Shown: positions 17,896 to 27,600 of the stretch, piece by piece
How the letters are laid out: each line of letters begins with the position of its first letter
How positions within the stretch are numbered: the stretch's first letter is position 1
Assembly: GCA_009773165.1 (NCBI GenBank)
Contig: WOUZ01000001.1
Coordinates: 1-64,000, forward strand
DNA: 64,000 nt
Direction: 5' to 3'
DNA from: Bacteroidota bacterium
GTDB lineage: Bacteria > Bacteroidota > Bacteroidia > Bacteroidales > F082
Translations under genes and position numbers: made by a program
Notes under the pieces: model-generated
The model's input: the letters and a program-made list of their open reading frames with translations, nothing else
The model's database searches: none
What the model was told of the DNA's origin: nothing

Positions 17896-20800
17896 ATGAA
17901 AAGAACACACCGTCAAAGAACATGGTTTTTTACGACCTTCGTTGCGCTAAGTATTTTACTTAGCATCAATGTTTTCGGTCAGAAAAACAAAAAAAACGAC
18001 ACCCCATCCGACACCTTGAAAAGTGATCTCGTTGGAGGAATGAAATGGCGTGGTATTGGACCGGCCTTCACCTCAGGGCGTATTGCAGTTATTGCTGTAA
18101 ATCCTACCAATCACAGCGAATACTATGCAGGAGTTGCTTCGGGGCATATCTGGAAAACGACGAATAATGGAACGACTTTTTCGCCTGTTTTCGATAACTA
18201 CGGAGCTTACAGCATTGGTGCAATAAGTATTGATCCCTCCAACACCGAAATTGTCTGGGCTGGCACGGGCGAAAATAACCATCAGCGCGCTTTGGGCTAT
18301 GGCAACGGGGTATACCGGTCAGAAGATGGTGGAAAAAGCTGGAAAAACATGGGATTGAAAGAATCGCGTCAGATTGGAAAAATACTTATCGATCCACGAA
18401 ATTCTGATGTCGTTTATGTTGCTGCTGAAGGCTCAGTGTGGGCTTCAGGAGGTGAACGCGGACTTTATAAAACCACCGATGGAGGCAAAACCTGGGAACG
18501 GGTACTTTTTATAAGTGAAAACACAGGGGTCAATCACATGACAATGGATCCGCGCAACCCGGATGTGATCTATGCCACCTCTGAACAACGACGCAGACAT
18601 TTTTACACCAAAATTGGCGGTGGACCAGAATCTGCTGTTTATAAAACTACCGATGCAGGCAAAAACTGGCAGAAACTTACGAACGGAACACCCTCAGGTC
18701 ATGTGGGTGGAATGTGCATTGAAGTATCGCCTGCCAACCCCGATATCATTTACCTCATTGCCGAAGCACAGGAGGATAACGGAGGTATTTATCGCTCAAC
18801 CAATAAAGGAGCTTCATGGTCAAAAATGAGTAGTTATACCAGTAGCGGACAATATTTCAATATTTTGGTATGTGATCCCGTGGATGCCGACAAGGTTTAC
18901 AGCATGGAAGTTGTTTCAAAAGTTACAACCGATGGTGGTAAAACATGGAACAATATAGGCTTGAAAAACAGACATGTGGACGACCACTGCATGTGGATCG
19001 ACCCAAGCGATACACAACACTGGACCATTGGAGGTGACGGCGGCTTGTATGAAACTTTCGATAATGGCGCTAACTATATCTTCAAAAGCAATCTGCCGGT
19101 TACGCAGTTTTACCGCGTAAACGTTGATAACACCAAACCTTTCTATTGGGTATATGGCGGAACACAGGACAACAACAGCATGGGCGGACCATCGCAAAAC
19201 ATTAACAGCGCCGGAGTTGCTAACGATGAATGGATTGTAACCCTTGGTGGTGATGGCTTCTGGCAAGCCATTGAAGAAGATAATCCAAACATTGTTTACT
19301 CCGCCTATCAATATGGAAATATCTACCGCTATGATAAATCCAGCACCGAAGCACTCAAAATAAAACCTGAACCACGCAAAGACGAACTTCATTACCGCTG
19401 GAACTGGGACAGCCCTTTTATCCTTAGCAAGCACAACAAAACACGCTTGTATATGGCTGCCAACAAAGTATTCAAAAGCGACGACAGAGGAAATAGCTGG
19501 GAAGTTATCAGTGAAGATATTACACGCAACGAAGACCGTAACCAATTTAAGGTAATGGATAAATACTGGCCTTCGAACGCCGTTGCCAAAGACCTTTCAA
19601 CATCACAATGGGGAACAATTGTTGCATTAGCCGAATCACCTGTTAAAGAGGGTCTTATCTACGCAGGTACCGACGACGGACTGATTCAGGTTACCGAAGA
19701 TAATGGCAAAAACTGGTTTAAAGCAGAGAATTTCCCCGGTGTCCCGAAATACGCTTATGTCAGCGATGTTTTACCATCACGATTCGATGAACAGGTGGTA
19801 TATGCCACGTTTAACAACATCAAAAGCGATGATTTTGTTGCCTATGTGCTTAAATCAACCGACAAAGGCAAGACCTGGACTTCCATTTCTGCCAACTTAC
19901 CCAAAGAAACAGTGCATACTATCGCTCAAGATTTTGTGAATCCCGATTTGCTTTTCGTTGGAACAGAATTCAGTTTCTACTTTAGCGTTGATGGAGGAAA
20001 AATCTGGACCAAACTCACCGGCGGACTTCCTGATATCCCGGTGCGCGACATAGCAATACAGGAAAGGGAAAACGATCTTGTTATCGCCACTTTTGGTCGT
20101 GGTTTTTATATCTTACATAATTACAGTCCTTTACGTGAAATATCAGCAAAAAAATTACAGGATGAGGAAGCTATTCTTTTCCCTGTTAAAGACGCGCTGA
20201 TGTTCCTCGAAGCCGATTCACGTTATGGACAAGGTTCGATGTATTACACAGCTCCAAACCCTGAATTTGGCGCAACCTTTACCTATTATCTAAAAGAAGT
20301 TCCTAAAACCAAAAAGCAGGAGCGTCTGAAAAAAGAAAAAGACCTTTTCGAGAAAGGCGAGCCTATCCCACAGCCCACACGCGAAATATTAATGGAAGAG
20401 GAAGAAGAAATAGCTCCTTACCTGATCTTTACCATCAAGGATGCTAATGGAGCGATCGTCAGGAAACTGTATCACGAACCAAAAAAGGGTGTCAATCGCC
20501 TGAACTGGAAACTGCGCTACGACTGCCCTTCAGCTCGCGCAAGTGATAAACCCGAATTCAAACCAACCTCCAACAACAACGACGGACACTTGGTTCTACC
20601 GGGGAAATACACTGTTGAGTTTGCAATGGATCACAATGGCACATTAAAATCACTGGGACAACAGCAAGCCTTTAATGCAGTTGTTCTCAACAACGCCACT
20701 CTCCCTGCCGAAGATCGTCCAGCGTTAAATTCGTTTTTTGCTGAGGCATCTGAAACAAGGAGAATCGTTGATGGTGCTGAACGTTTTGCTGCTGAGCTTA

Positions 20801-21186
20801 AGAAACGCAACGAAAATATCCGTCAGCTGCTTCAATACACCTATGATGCACCTGATGCAATGCGTGACAAAACCAAAAAAATAGCTTTGGAACTACGTGA
20901 TATTGATTATTTAATGAATGGAACGGAAGCCAAAGCAAGTTTTGAAGAAGTACCACCGGAACAAGTCTCTGTATCTTACCGTTTGTGGGCAGCATTGGCT
21001 GGCACATGGGGTTCAACGAGTGAACCTACCAAAACCATGCGCGACAACCTGCTGATGGTGCAGGAAGTAATCCCGGGCATCCATCAACGGCTACAAACCA
21101 TAGATAACGACTTGAAGGAGGTTGAAAAAAATCTCGACATACTCAAGACACCCTATACACCGGGAAGGCTGCCAAAACTTGAATAA
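17896..21186 (+). CDS. Secreted BNR/sortilin-like beta-propeller protein
   Basis: A 1096-residue exported protein: signal peptide about 1-30 (TTFVALSILLSINVFG) and then a long beta-propeller region with at least eight Asp-box repeats of the S/TxDxGxxW type (SEDGGKSW, TTDGGKTW, TTDAGKNW, TEDNGKNW, STDKGKTW, SVDGGKIW and others) spanning roughly residues 80-720. The last ~370 residues are a different C-terminal region with no Asp boxes. This matches the VPS10/sortilin and glycosidase-like BNR proteins frequent in Bacteroidota, often annotated as glycosyl hydrolase though catalytic activity is unproven. No T9SS sorting domain is visible at the C-terminus. A terminator hairpin follows, so it is monocistronic. 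Confidence 0.88.
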   Translation: MKRTHRQRTWFFTTFVALSILLSINVFGQKNKKNDTPSDTLKSDLVGGMKWRGIGPAFTSGRIAVIAVNPTNHSEYYAGVASGHIWKTTNNGTTFSPVFDNYGAYSIGAISIDPSNTEIVWAGTGENNHQRALGYGNGVYRSEDGGKSWKNMGLKESRQIGKILIDPRNSDVVYVAAEGSVWASGGERGLYKTTDGGKTWERVLFISENTGVNHMTMDPRNPDVIYATSEQRRRHFYTKIGGGPESAVYKTTDAGKNWQKLTNGTPSGHVGGMCIEVSPANPDIIYLIAEAQEDNGGIYRSTNKGASWSKMSSYTSSGQYFNILVCDPVDADKVYSMEVVSKVTTDGGKTWNNIGLKNRHVDDHCMWIDPSDTQHWTIGGDGGLYETFDNGANYIFKSNLPVTQFYRVNVDNTKPFYWVYGGTQDNNSMGGPSQNINSAGVANDEWIVTLGGDGFWQAIEEDNPNIVYSAYQYGNIYRYDKSSTEALKIKPEPRKDELHYRWNWDSPFILSKHNKTRLYMAANKVFKSDDRGNSWEVISEDITRNEDRNQFKVMDKYWPSNAVAKDLSTSQWGTIVALAESPVKEGLIYAGTDDGLIQVTEDNGKNWFKAENFPGVPKYAYVSDVLPSRFDEQVVYATFNNIKSDDFVAYVLKSTDKGKTWTSISANLPKETVHTIAQDFVNPDLLFVGTEFSFYFSVDGGKIWTKLTGGLPDIPVRDIAIQERENDLVIATFGRGFYILHNYSPLREISAKKLQDEEAILFPVKDALMFLEADSRYGQGSMYYTAPNPEFGATFTYYLKEVPKTKKQERLKKEKDLFEKGEPIPQPTREILMEEEEEIAPYLIFTIKDANGAIVRKLYHEPKKGVNRLNWKLRYDCPSARASDKPEFKPTSNNNDGHLVLPGKYTVEFAMDHNGTLKSLGQQQAFNAVVLNNATLPAEDRPALNSFFAEASETRRIVDGAERFAAELKKRNENIRQLLQYTYDAPDAMRDKTKKIALELRDIDYLMNGTEAKASFEEVPPEQVSVSYRLWAALAGTWGSTSEPTKTMRDNLLMVQEVIPGIHQRLQTIDNDLKEVEKNLDILKTPYTPGRLPKLE

Positions 21187-21196
21187 GTGAAAATTT

Positions 21197-21230
21197 AAAA
21201 AAGCTGGTGCTGTTGCATCAGCTTTTTTTT
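21197..21230 (+). terminator. Intrinsic terminator after the BNR protein
   Basis: An A-rich stem AAAAAAGCTGgTGC pairs with GCAtCAGCTTTTTT (one G-T pair) around a 4-nt loop, followed by T residues. Confidence 0.85.
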
Positions 21231-21499
21231 CGCTCCTGAAAATCAAAAGCGCCATAATCATTCATGCTGATTAAGGCCACCAAAAGAGAAAACCAACTGA
21301 GGTGCAGAGGTTGAAATCCGTCGCGATTGAACGCGTAATTGGTTTAAAAACTGTTAAAGATTTTTTCAAGTTGCGAACCTTTGTTATTTTTGTTTCTCAA
21401 CAGCTAATTTCAGGCAGAGAAAAATGCTTTTGACTTTCATACAAACATGAAGATATGTATATTTGTAGCAGTTAAATAAACACCAAATTAATAAATACA
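21231..21499. other. Intergenic region before mdh
   Basis: No gene seen. It contains two -7-like elements, TATTTTTG (21385-21392) and TATATTTG (21458-21465), the latter 34 nt before the mdh ATG and the more likely promoter. Confidence 0.5.
21458..21465 (+). promoter_or_regulatory. -7 element for mdh
   Basis: TATATTTG matches TAnnTTTG and lies 34 nt upstream of the mdh start codon. Confidence 0.5.
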
Positions 21500-22438
21500 A
21501 TGGAAAAAATTACTGTAATCGGTGCCGGTAATGTTGGAGCAACCTGTGCCAATGTGATCGCCCACAAAAACCTCTGTAAAGAGCTTGTATTGGTTGATAT
21601 TAAAGAAGGTACGGCAGAAGGAAAAGCACTTGATATCTGGCAGACCGCCCCTATCAATCACTTCAACACCCGTGTTGTTGGTTCAACTAACGACTACTTG
21701 AAAACAAAGGGATCGGGAGTGATTGTTATCACTTCAGGTTTACCACGTAAACCCGGAATGTCGCGCGATGATTTGATTAAAACCAACGCCGCCATCGTTA
21801 AAGAAGTAACCGAAAAGGCTGTAAAATACTCACCTGATGCCATCATTATTGTTGTTTCCAATCCTCTGGATGTTATGACTTATGCGGCATACCTCGCCAG
21901 CAACAAGCCTTCACGCAAAGTTTTCGGAATGGCCGGAACTCTCGACACAGCACGTTACCGTACATTTATAAGTGATGCCCTGAACGTTTCGCCTACCGAT
22001 GTGCATGCCCTTTTGATGGGCGGACATGGCGACACCATGGTTCCACTACCGCGTTACACCTCGGTAAACGGCATTCCTGTTACCGAATTAATCGGAAAAG
22101 AAGAGCTTGATAAAATTGTGGAGCGCACCAAAAAAGGTGGTGGTGAACTTGTTAACCTCATGGGAACCTCAGCCTGGTATGCTCCCGGTGCAGCAGCAGC
22201 TCAAATGGTTGAAGCTATCGTTGATGATCAAAACCGAATCTTCCCCGTTTGCGCCTTATTACAAGGTGAATATGGATTGAACGACGTATATCTTGGTGTT
22301 CCTGTGAAACTGGGTCGTCGTGGTATCGAAGAAATTATCGAAGTAGATCTCAACAAAGAAGAAAAGAAACTGCTCTACGATTCATCTGATTCAGTAAAAA
22401 GCGTGATGAAAGTTCTTGACGACATGAAACTTTTCTAA
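21500..22438 (+). CDS. mdh: Malate dehydrogenase
   Basis: NAD-dependent oxidation of malate to oxaloacetate in the citric acid cycle. The 312-residue protein has the Rossmann GAGNVGATCAN at the N-terminus and belongs to the LDH-like MDH group. Specificity for malate is shown by Arg83 in the active-site loop LPRKPGMSR (lactate dehydrogenases have Gln). Arg89, Asp149, Arg152 and the catalytic His176 in GGHGDTMVPL complete the site. A strong terminator follows. fumC, the preceding step in the cycle, lies about 4 kb downstream. Confidence 0.96.
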   Translation: MEKITVIGAGNVGATCANVIAHKNLCKELVLVDIKEGTAEGKALDIWQTAPINHFNTRVVGSTNDYLKTKGSGVIVITSGLPRKPGMSRDDLIKTNAAIVKEVTEKAVKYSPDAIIIVVSNPLDVMTYAAYLASNKPSRKVFGMAGTLDTARYRTFISDALNVSPTDVHALLMGGHGDTMVPLPRYTSVNGIPVTELIGKEELDKIVERTKKGGGELVNLMGTSAWYAPGAAAAQMVEAIVDDQNRIFPVCALLQGEYGLNDVYLGVPVKLGRRGIEEIIEVDLNKEEKKLLYDSSDSVKSVMKVLDDMKLF

Positions 22439-22458
22439 ACATACATTTAGTACGTCAA

Positions 22459-22491
22459 AAAAAAGCTGCTTCATTCAAAGCAGCTTTTTTT
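22459..22491 (+). terminator. Intrinsic terminator after mdh
   Basis: Perfect 13-bp stem AAAAAAGCTGCTT / AAGCAGCTTTTTT with a 6-nt loop and trailing T. Confidence 0.9.
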
Positions 22492-22536
22492 ATCCGTATG
22501 CAACTATCAACAGGTTAATTCAATCCTGAAAAAATA

Positions 22537-23235
22537 ATGAAACGAATTGTAGTTTTAACTGGAGCAGGCATCAGTGCCGAAAGCGGGATCAAGACCTTCA
22601 GAGATGACGATGGGTTGTGGCGCACACATCGCTTCGAAGATCTTGCAACTCCTGAAGCATGGGAAAGCAACCCGGAACTGGTACTTGATTTTTATAACGA
22701 AAGACGCAAGCAACTATTTGAAGTTGAACCTAATGCAGGTCATTTTGCTCTGGCAGGACTTGAAAAATATTGTCAGGTTGACATCATTACCCAAAATGTG
22801 GACGACCTGCACGAAAGAGCCGGGTCAACACGCGTACTTCACCTTCATGGCGAATTAAAAAAAGCCAGAAGCACCATGAATGCTGACCTCATTACAAAAC
22901 TGGATTCATGGGAGTTGAAATTGGGCGATAAAGCTGCCGACGGTGCACAACTACGACCTCACATTGTGTGGTTTGGCGAGGCTGTTCCAGCCATTAGTCC
23001 GGCAATACATTTGGTTAAAAAGGCGGATCTTTTTCTGGTGATAGGAACCTCTCTTCAGGTGTATCCTGCCGCCAGCCTGCTCGGCTATGCCCCTGCCTCC
23101 ATCCCAATTTATCTCATCGATCCAAAAGCTTCAGCACCCAATCACTATAAAAACGTTATCACCATTCGTGAAAATGCCACTGCAGGTGTTCCCAAGGTGG
23201 TTTCTGAAATTATTCAAACATCATTAAACCTATGA
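22537..23235 (+). CDS. cobB: NAD-dependent protein deacylase, sirtuin class III-like
   Basis: Sirtuin of 232 residues that removes acyl groups from lysines using NAD+. Seen: GAGISAESGIKTFR (NAD-binding), TQNVDDLHERAGS, and the catalytic His104 in LHLHGEL. Tyr53 and Arg56 in DFYNERRKQ match the Y-x-x-R pair of Sirt5/CobB enzymes that favours succinyl- and malonyl-lysine. The small domain between HGEL and RPHIVWFGE contains no cysteines, so the usual four-Cys zinc site is absent; to my knowledge this also occurs in other Bacteroidota homologues. It overlaps the downstream FKBP gene by 4 nt. Deacylase function is firm; acyl preference is inferred. Confidence 0.92.
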   Translation: MKRIVVLTGAGISAESGIKTFRDDDGLWRTHRFEDLATPEAWESNPELVLDFYNERRKQLFEVEPNAGHFALAGLEKYCQVDIITQNVDDLHERAGSTRVLHLHGELKKARSTMNADLITKLDSWELKLGDKAADGAQLRPHIVWFGEAVPAISPAIHLVKKADLFLVIGTSLQVYPAASLLGYAPASIPIYLIDPKASAPNHYKNVITIRENATAGVPKVVSEIIQTSLNL

Positions 23236-23684
23236 ACAAGAAAGTCATCCTCCTGTTTTTCATTGCTTTGAGCCTGTTTTCGTGCAAAAAAGAAAGTGAA
23301 ACAGACTATTTAGCCCTTGATATCGAAAAAATTACCACTTATCTCAAGGATAACAATCTCGAAGCGCAACGTCTCGAAAGCGGTTTGTTTTATATTATTT
23401 CAAATGAAGGTGGAAACGACAAGCCAACAGCCACTTCCACTGTCACAGTCAGTTATAAAGGCAGTTTTTTCGATGGTGATGTTTTTGATCAGGGCAGTTT
23501 CTTCACCAGTCCCCTAAACCAGCTTATCGAAGGGTGGATTCAAGGGATTCCACTTATCGGGGCTGCCGGAAAAATTAAATTATTCATTCCTTCAACGCTG
23601 GCTTATGGCAGCGGTGGTGCGGGTTCGATTCCGCCTAACACACCATTGATTTTTGAAGTGACGCTGCACTATTTTTCAAATTAA
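23232..23684 (+). CDS. FKBP-type peptidyl-prolyl isomerase, lipoprotein
   Basis: A 150-residue lipoprotein (signal VILLFFIALSLFSC, Cys18) with a C-terminal FKBP domain of about 95 residues: VTVSYKGSFFDGDVFDQG, the hydrophobic-pocket EGWIQGIPLI, and the family end IPSTLAYGSGGAGSIPPNTP and LIFEVTL. It should catalyse cis-trans proline isomerisation of exported proteins at the periplasmic face. Coupled by a 4-nt overlap to cobB, though a functional link is unclear. Confidence 0.92.
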   Translation: MNKKVILLFFIALSLFSCKKESETDYLALDIEKITTYLKDNNLEAQRLESGLFYIISNEGGNDKPTATSTVTVSYKGSFFDGDVFDQGSFFTSPLNQLIEGWIQGIPLIGAAGKIKLFIPSTLAYGSGGAGSIPPNTPLIFEVTLHYFSN

Positions 23685-23734
23685 TTCCTTTCCTTACAAA
23701 TTCTTTTTACCTTTAGTGCCTGATTTTGAATTGT

Positions 23735-24190
23735 ATGATAGCAGAACATAGTCATATACTTGAGAAAGCACGCCAATTTTGTGATTACCAGGAAAGGTGT
23801 ATTCAGGATGTAAAAGACAAACTTAAAAGCTGGCAGATTACGCATGAGTTGACGGATGCAATCATTTTGAGTCTTGAAAAAGAAAATTATATCGATGAAG
23901 ACCGCTTTGTAAGAGCTTATGCACTTGGAAAGCTCAGACACAACAAATGGGGCAGAAACAAAATACTTTACGCCCTAAAGCAAAAAAACATCCCTGATCT
24001 GGTGATACAGATTGGGCTGCAGGAAATCGATACAGATGAATACCTGGAAGTGCTAAAACAGTTGCTGCAGTCAAAAACAGTGAAGGCTGCAAATGCGTAC
24101 GAAGCAAAGGCAAAAATGGCTCAATATGCAATACAGAAAGGCTTTCAGCCCTCGTTAGTCTGGGAGGTGCTCAACGCGAAAGATGCATAA
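23735..24190 (+). CDS. recX: Regulatory protein RecX
   Basis: A 151-residue all-helical protein of the RecX family, which binds RecA filaments and modulates recombinase activity. The three-helix repeats are recognisable: EKARQFCDYQERCIQDVKDK, the FVRAYALGKLRHNKWGRNKI block that is the family signature, and IQKGFQPSLVWEVL at the end. An in-frame TTG nine nt earlier is possible, but the ATG is preferred. Located between the FKBP gene and prfB; recA is not in this window. Confidence 0.9.
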   Translation: MIAEHSHILEKARQFCDYQERCIQDVKDKLKSWQITHELTDAIILSLEKENYIDEDRFVRAYALGKLRHNKWGRNKILYALKQKNIPDLVIQIGLQEIDTDEYLEVLKQLLQSKTVKAANAYEAKAKMAQYAIQKGFQPSLVWEVLNAKDA

Positions 24191-24257
24191 ATGCCAACCA
24201 TTTATTGCTTACCTTCGCAGCCTGAAATACATAAATTGATAAGATTAACATAGTTAT

Positions 24258-25365
24258 ATGATAAATTCTGAACAAATAAAAGAGTTGTCTAAGAGGCTTG
24301 AAGCTTTGAGGAGGTACCTTTGACGTGGATCGAAAACTTGTTGAAATAGAAGAAGAAGAAGAAAAAACCCTCGCTCCCGATTTTTGGGATGACCCAAAAA
24401 AGGCTGAACAGCAACTCAAACTCATTCAGGAGAAAAAACGCTGGACCGACAATTTCAGCGCATCGCTGCATTTGTTTGATGAGTTGAGTATGGCACGTGA
24501 GTTTTATGAAAGTGGCGACGCCGAAGCTGCTGATGTGGATGCTGCTTACGAGATCTGTCTGAAAAAAATTGAAGAGCTTGAATTCATGAATATGCTTAGC
24601 AGCGAGGAAGACAAACTTTCTGCTATCCTGAATATCAATGCCGGTGCCGGAGGAACAGAAAGTCAGGATTGGGCCGAGATGCTCATGCGTATGTACCTTA
24701 TGTGGGGTGAAGATAACGGTTACAAAGTGAAGCAATTAGATATACAGGAGGGCGAAGTTGCCGGCATCAAAAGTGTTTCCCTGGAGTTTGAAGGCGAATA
24801 TGGTTTTGGATATCTCAAAGGCGAAAACGGCGTCCACCGTCTGGTGCGCCTCTCCCCTTTCGACTCGGCAAACCGTCGACACACCAGCTTTGCATCGGTG
24901 TATGTGTATCCCGTGGTCGACGACAATATCAACATTATCATCAATCCTGCCGATATCAGTTGGGACACCTTCCGCAGCAGCGGCCCGGGAGGTCAGAATG
25001 TAAATAAAGTGGAGACAGCAGTGCGCCTGCGCCACGCACCGACCGGAATTGTCATAGAATGTCAGGTTACACGCTCACAAGGCCAAAACCGCGAAAAAGC
25101 CATGCAGATGTTACGCTCTCAGCTTTATGAGATGGAACTGCGCAAAAAACAGGAAGCCATCGACAAAATTGAAGGTAACAAGAAAAAAATAGAATGGGGA
25201 TCTCAAATAAGGTCGTATGTGCTTCATCCTTATAAACTTGTGAAAGATAACCGCACCGGTTTTGAGACTTCCAACACACAAGCTGTTTTGGATGGGAAAC
25301 TCAACGACTTTCTCAAATCGTACCTGATGGAATTTGGCCGTACCGAAAACCCTGAAAACCAATAA
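24258..25365 (+). CDS. prfB: Peptide chain release factor 2, programmed +1 frameshift
   Basis: Terminates translation at UGA and UAA. A 21-codon first frame starts at ATG 24258 and reaches an in-frame TGA (24321-24323); translation continues in +1 from GAC at 24322, giving about 368 residues in all. The recoding site is the classic one: an AGGAGG element, a 3-nt spacer, CTT and TGA followed by C. The rest contains the RF2 specificity motif SPF in [13 protein letters not shown] and the catalytic GGQ in [13 protein letters not shown]. The frameshift should make synthesis self-limiting through the level of RF2. A naive call would start at GTG 24325 and lose the first 23 residues. Confidence 0.95.
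24309..24324 (+). promoter_or_regulatory. prfB programmed frameshift signal
   Basis: AGGAGG, spacer TAC, slippery CTT, stop TGA, then C: the same spacing as the E. coli prfB site. The AGGAGG acts here inside the coding region by pairing with the anti-Shine-Dalgarno of the elongating ribosome. Confidence 0.93.
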
Positions 25366-25375
25366 ACCTGTTGAT

Positions 25376-25744
25376 ATGTCACTTCTTCGTATCTACCATA
25401 ACCCCCGATGTAAAAAATCACGAGCAGGATTGGCTCTACTGACTGAAAATGCACCTGCTTTTGAAATTGTGGATTATTTCAAACAACCTTTCACGCATGA
25501 AACACTTGCAGCCCTTATCCAGAAATCAGGATCAACGGCCAGGGATTTCATACGTACGCAGGAAGATGACTTTAAGCTGCATTATAAAGGGAAAGATTTA
25601 AACGAAAAGGATTGGATTGATGCCATTGTATCAAATCCGAAATTACTCAAGCGGCCGGTTGTCGAAACAGATGACGGTGCCGTTTGGGCTGATCCACCTG
25701 AGAAATTACTCACACTCCTACATAAAAAACAATTAGAATCATGA
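25376..25744 (+). CDS. ArsC/Spx-family thioredoxin-fold reductase
   Basis: A 122-residue ArsC-like protein. The active-site segment YHNPRCKKSRAGL carries the single catalytic cysteine (Cys11), and the Arg in LLKRPVVETDDG matches the conserved arsenate-binding Arg-Pro of glutaredoxin-dependent arsenate reductases. It could reduce arsenate with glutathione or another thiol, or be a YfgD/Spx-like protein with a different role; no ars operon surrounds it. The ATG at 25376 is chosen because the longer frame overlaps prfB and adds residues absent in relatives. Overlaps the next gene by 4 nt. Confidence 0.85.
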   Translation: MSLLRIYHNPRCKKSRAGLALLTENAPAFEIVDYFKQPFTHETLAALIQKSGSTARDFIRTQEDDFKLHYKGKDLNEKDWIDAIVSNPKLLKRPVVETDDGAVWADPPEKLLTLLHKKQLES

Positions 25745-26109
25745 TTGAACGCCCTCACACCCAAATGCCTGTATGGCAAAAAACCATGCAGCTGATTCAT
25801 CTTATTTACACCGTATCGGCCACCTTTCCTGAAAGTGAAAAAGAAGGACTGGGCAGGAAAATAAAAAACAGACTCACTGATATCCCTGTATCAATTGCCT
25901 CGGCTCTTGGCAGCGGAATACAGCCCGGAAGTTCAGCCCATCTCAGGCATGCACTCGAGGCTATAACCGAAGTTGAAACATTGTTATATGTGGCAACAAG
26001 AGTAAGTATTTTACGGCCTAATGAGTTCGAACAGTTTCAGGATGAGCTGGTTGCCATTCAACAGGAGCTGATGTCGCTCATCAGTCGTGTCGACAAGAAA
26101 AAACGCTAA
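25741..26109 (+). CDS. Four-helix bundle protein (23S rRNA-IVP family)
   Basis: A 122-residue all-helical protein with the pattern of the family first seen as an open frame in 23S rRNA intervening sequences: the opening [21 protein letters not shown], a central basic-helix stretch, and [19 protein letters not shown]. The group forms pentameric helical bundles and is related to the Avd accessory protein of diversity-generating retroelements, but no reverse transcriptase or variable repeat is near here. It overlaps the ArsC-like gene by 4 nt. Function unknown. Confidence 0.82.
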   Translation: MIERPHTQMPVWQKTMQLIHLIYTVSATFPESEKEGLGRKIKNRLTDIPVSIASALGSGIQPGSSAHLRHALEAITEVETLLYVATRVSILRPNEFEQFQDELVAIQQELMSLISRVDKKKR

Positions 26110-26138
26110 CATCACAAACCACTTTAACTCTCAACGTT

Positions 26139-27524
26139 ATGAAATTCCGCATCGAAAAAGACACCATGGGGCCGGTGGAAGTGCCCTCGGAAAAATACTG
26201 GGGCGCACAAACCGAACGCTCACGTAACAACTTCCGCATTGGACCTGAAGGTTCGATGCCCAAAGAAATCATCACCGCTTTTGCTTACCTGAAGAAAGCT
26301 GCTGCTATCACCAATATGGAATTAGGGGTGCTTTCGAAGGAAAAATGCGACCTCATCGCTGCTGCTGCCGACGAGATCCTTGAAGGGAAACTCGACGACA
26401 ACTTTCCGCTCGTCATCTGGCAGACAGGTTCGGGAACCCAAAGCAATATGAACGTGAACGAAGTGATTGCCAACCGCGCACATGTGATAGCCGGCGGAAG
26501 CCTCGACGATGCCAAAAAGGCTATTCACCCCAATGATGATGTAAATAAATCACAATCGTCAAACGACACGTTCCCCACGGCCATGCACATTGCAGCCTAT
26601 AAAATGGTTGTGGAAGTCACAGTGCCGGGTGTCGAAAAACTGCGTGATGCGCTGCACGACAAGGCAGAAGCTTTTAAAGACATCGTGAAAATTGGCCGAA
26701 CCCACCTCATGGATGCAACCCCACTCACATTGGGACAGGAGTTTTCGGGCTATGTATCACAACTTGATCATGGCATCAAAGCACTGAAAAATACATTGGA
26801 ACACCTCAGCGAGCTGGCTCTTGGTGGCACAGCCGTTGGAACAGGCATCAACACCCCTAAAGGTTATTCGGAAAAAGTGGCTGAAAACATTGGTAAACTT
26901 ACAGGACTACCTTTTGTTACAGCCCCCAATAAGTTTGAAGCTCTCTCGGCTCATGATGCCATTGTTGAAACATCAGGAGCTCTCAAACAACTGGCTGTGA
27001 GCCTCATGCATATTGCCAACAACCTCCGTCTTTTGGCTTCAGGGCCACGCTGCGGCATTGGCGAAGTGATCCTGCCGGCCAACGAACCCGGTTCATCCAT
27101 CATGCCCGGAAAAGTGAACCCCACCCAAAACGAAAGCCTCTCAATGGTATGCGCGCAAGTGATCGGCAACGATGCTGCCATCACCGCAGGTGGCATGCAA
27201 GGCCATTTCCAGCTTAATGTTTTTAAGCCGGTGATGATTTACAATCTTTTGCAGGCGGCAAGGCTGCTGGGCGATGCCTGTGTGAGCTTCACCGAACATG
27301 CCGTTGAAGGCATCGAAGCCAACGAAGAGCGTATCAAACAAAACCTTGAAAACTCACTTATGCTGGTGACTGCTCTCAACACTTATATTGGCTACGATAA
27401 TGCAGCCAAAATTGCCAAAAAAGCCCATGCTGAACACAGCACACTGCGACAGGCCGCGCTCGGTTTGGGACTGCTCACCGACGAACAATTTACCGAATGG
27501 GTTGATCCTAAAAAAATGATCTGA
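26139..27524 (+). CDS. fumC: Class II fumarate hydratase
   Basis: Interconverts fumarate and malate in the citric acid cycle; iron-independent, homotetrameric class II enzyme. The 461-residue protein has the typical start [16 protein letters not shown], the substrate-binding [12 protein letters not shown] and [19 protein letters not shown], and the superfamily signature [11 protein letters not shown]. The catalytic [10 protein letters not shown] segment is also complete. A terminator hairpin follows. Confidence 0.97.
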   Translation: MKFRIEKDTMGPVEVPSEKYWGAQTERSRNNFRIGPEGSMPKEIITAFAYLKKAAAITNMELGVLSKEKCDLIAAAADEILEGKLDDNFPLVIWQTGSGTQSNMNVNEVIANRAHVIAGGSLDDAKKAIHPNDDVNKSQSSNDTFPTAMHIAAYKMVVEVTVPGVEKLRDALHDKAEAFKDIVKIGRTHLMDATPLTLGQEFSGYVSQLDHGIKALKNTLEHLSELALGGTAVGTGINTPKGYSEKVAENIGKLTGLPFVTAPNKFEALSAHDAIVETSGALKQLAVSLMHIANNLRLLASGPRCGIGEVILPANEPGSSIMPGKVNPTQNESLSMVCAQVIGNDAAITAGGMQGHFQLNVFKPVMIYNLLQAARLLGDACVSFTEHAVEGIEANEERIKQNLENSLMLVTALNTYIGYDNAAKIAKKAHAEHSTLRQAALGLGLLTDEQFTEWVDPKKMI

Positions 27525-27545
27525 CATTTCATAAACTTTTTTGAT

Positions 27546-27583
27546 AAAACGGCTGGAACAAGAATGTTTCAGCCGTTTTTTTT
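27546..27583 (+). terminator. Intrinsic terminator after fumC
   Basis: AAAACGGCTG pairs with CAGCCGTTTT; GAAC/GTTT extends the stem by four more pairs (one G-T). A run of T follows. Confidence 0.9.
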
Positions 27584-27600
27584 GTTTACAACAAACATTG

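Noticed and set aside
23726-24190. TTG start for RecX
   Set aside because: The ATG nine nt later gives a normal N-terminus; nothing supports TTG.
25741-26109. Four-helix protein as Avd of a diversity-generating retroelement
   Set aside because: No reverse transcriptase, template repeat or variable repeat nearby; it sits in an ArsC-like operon.
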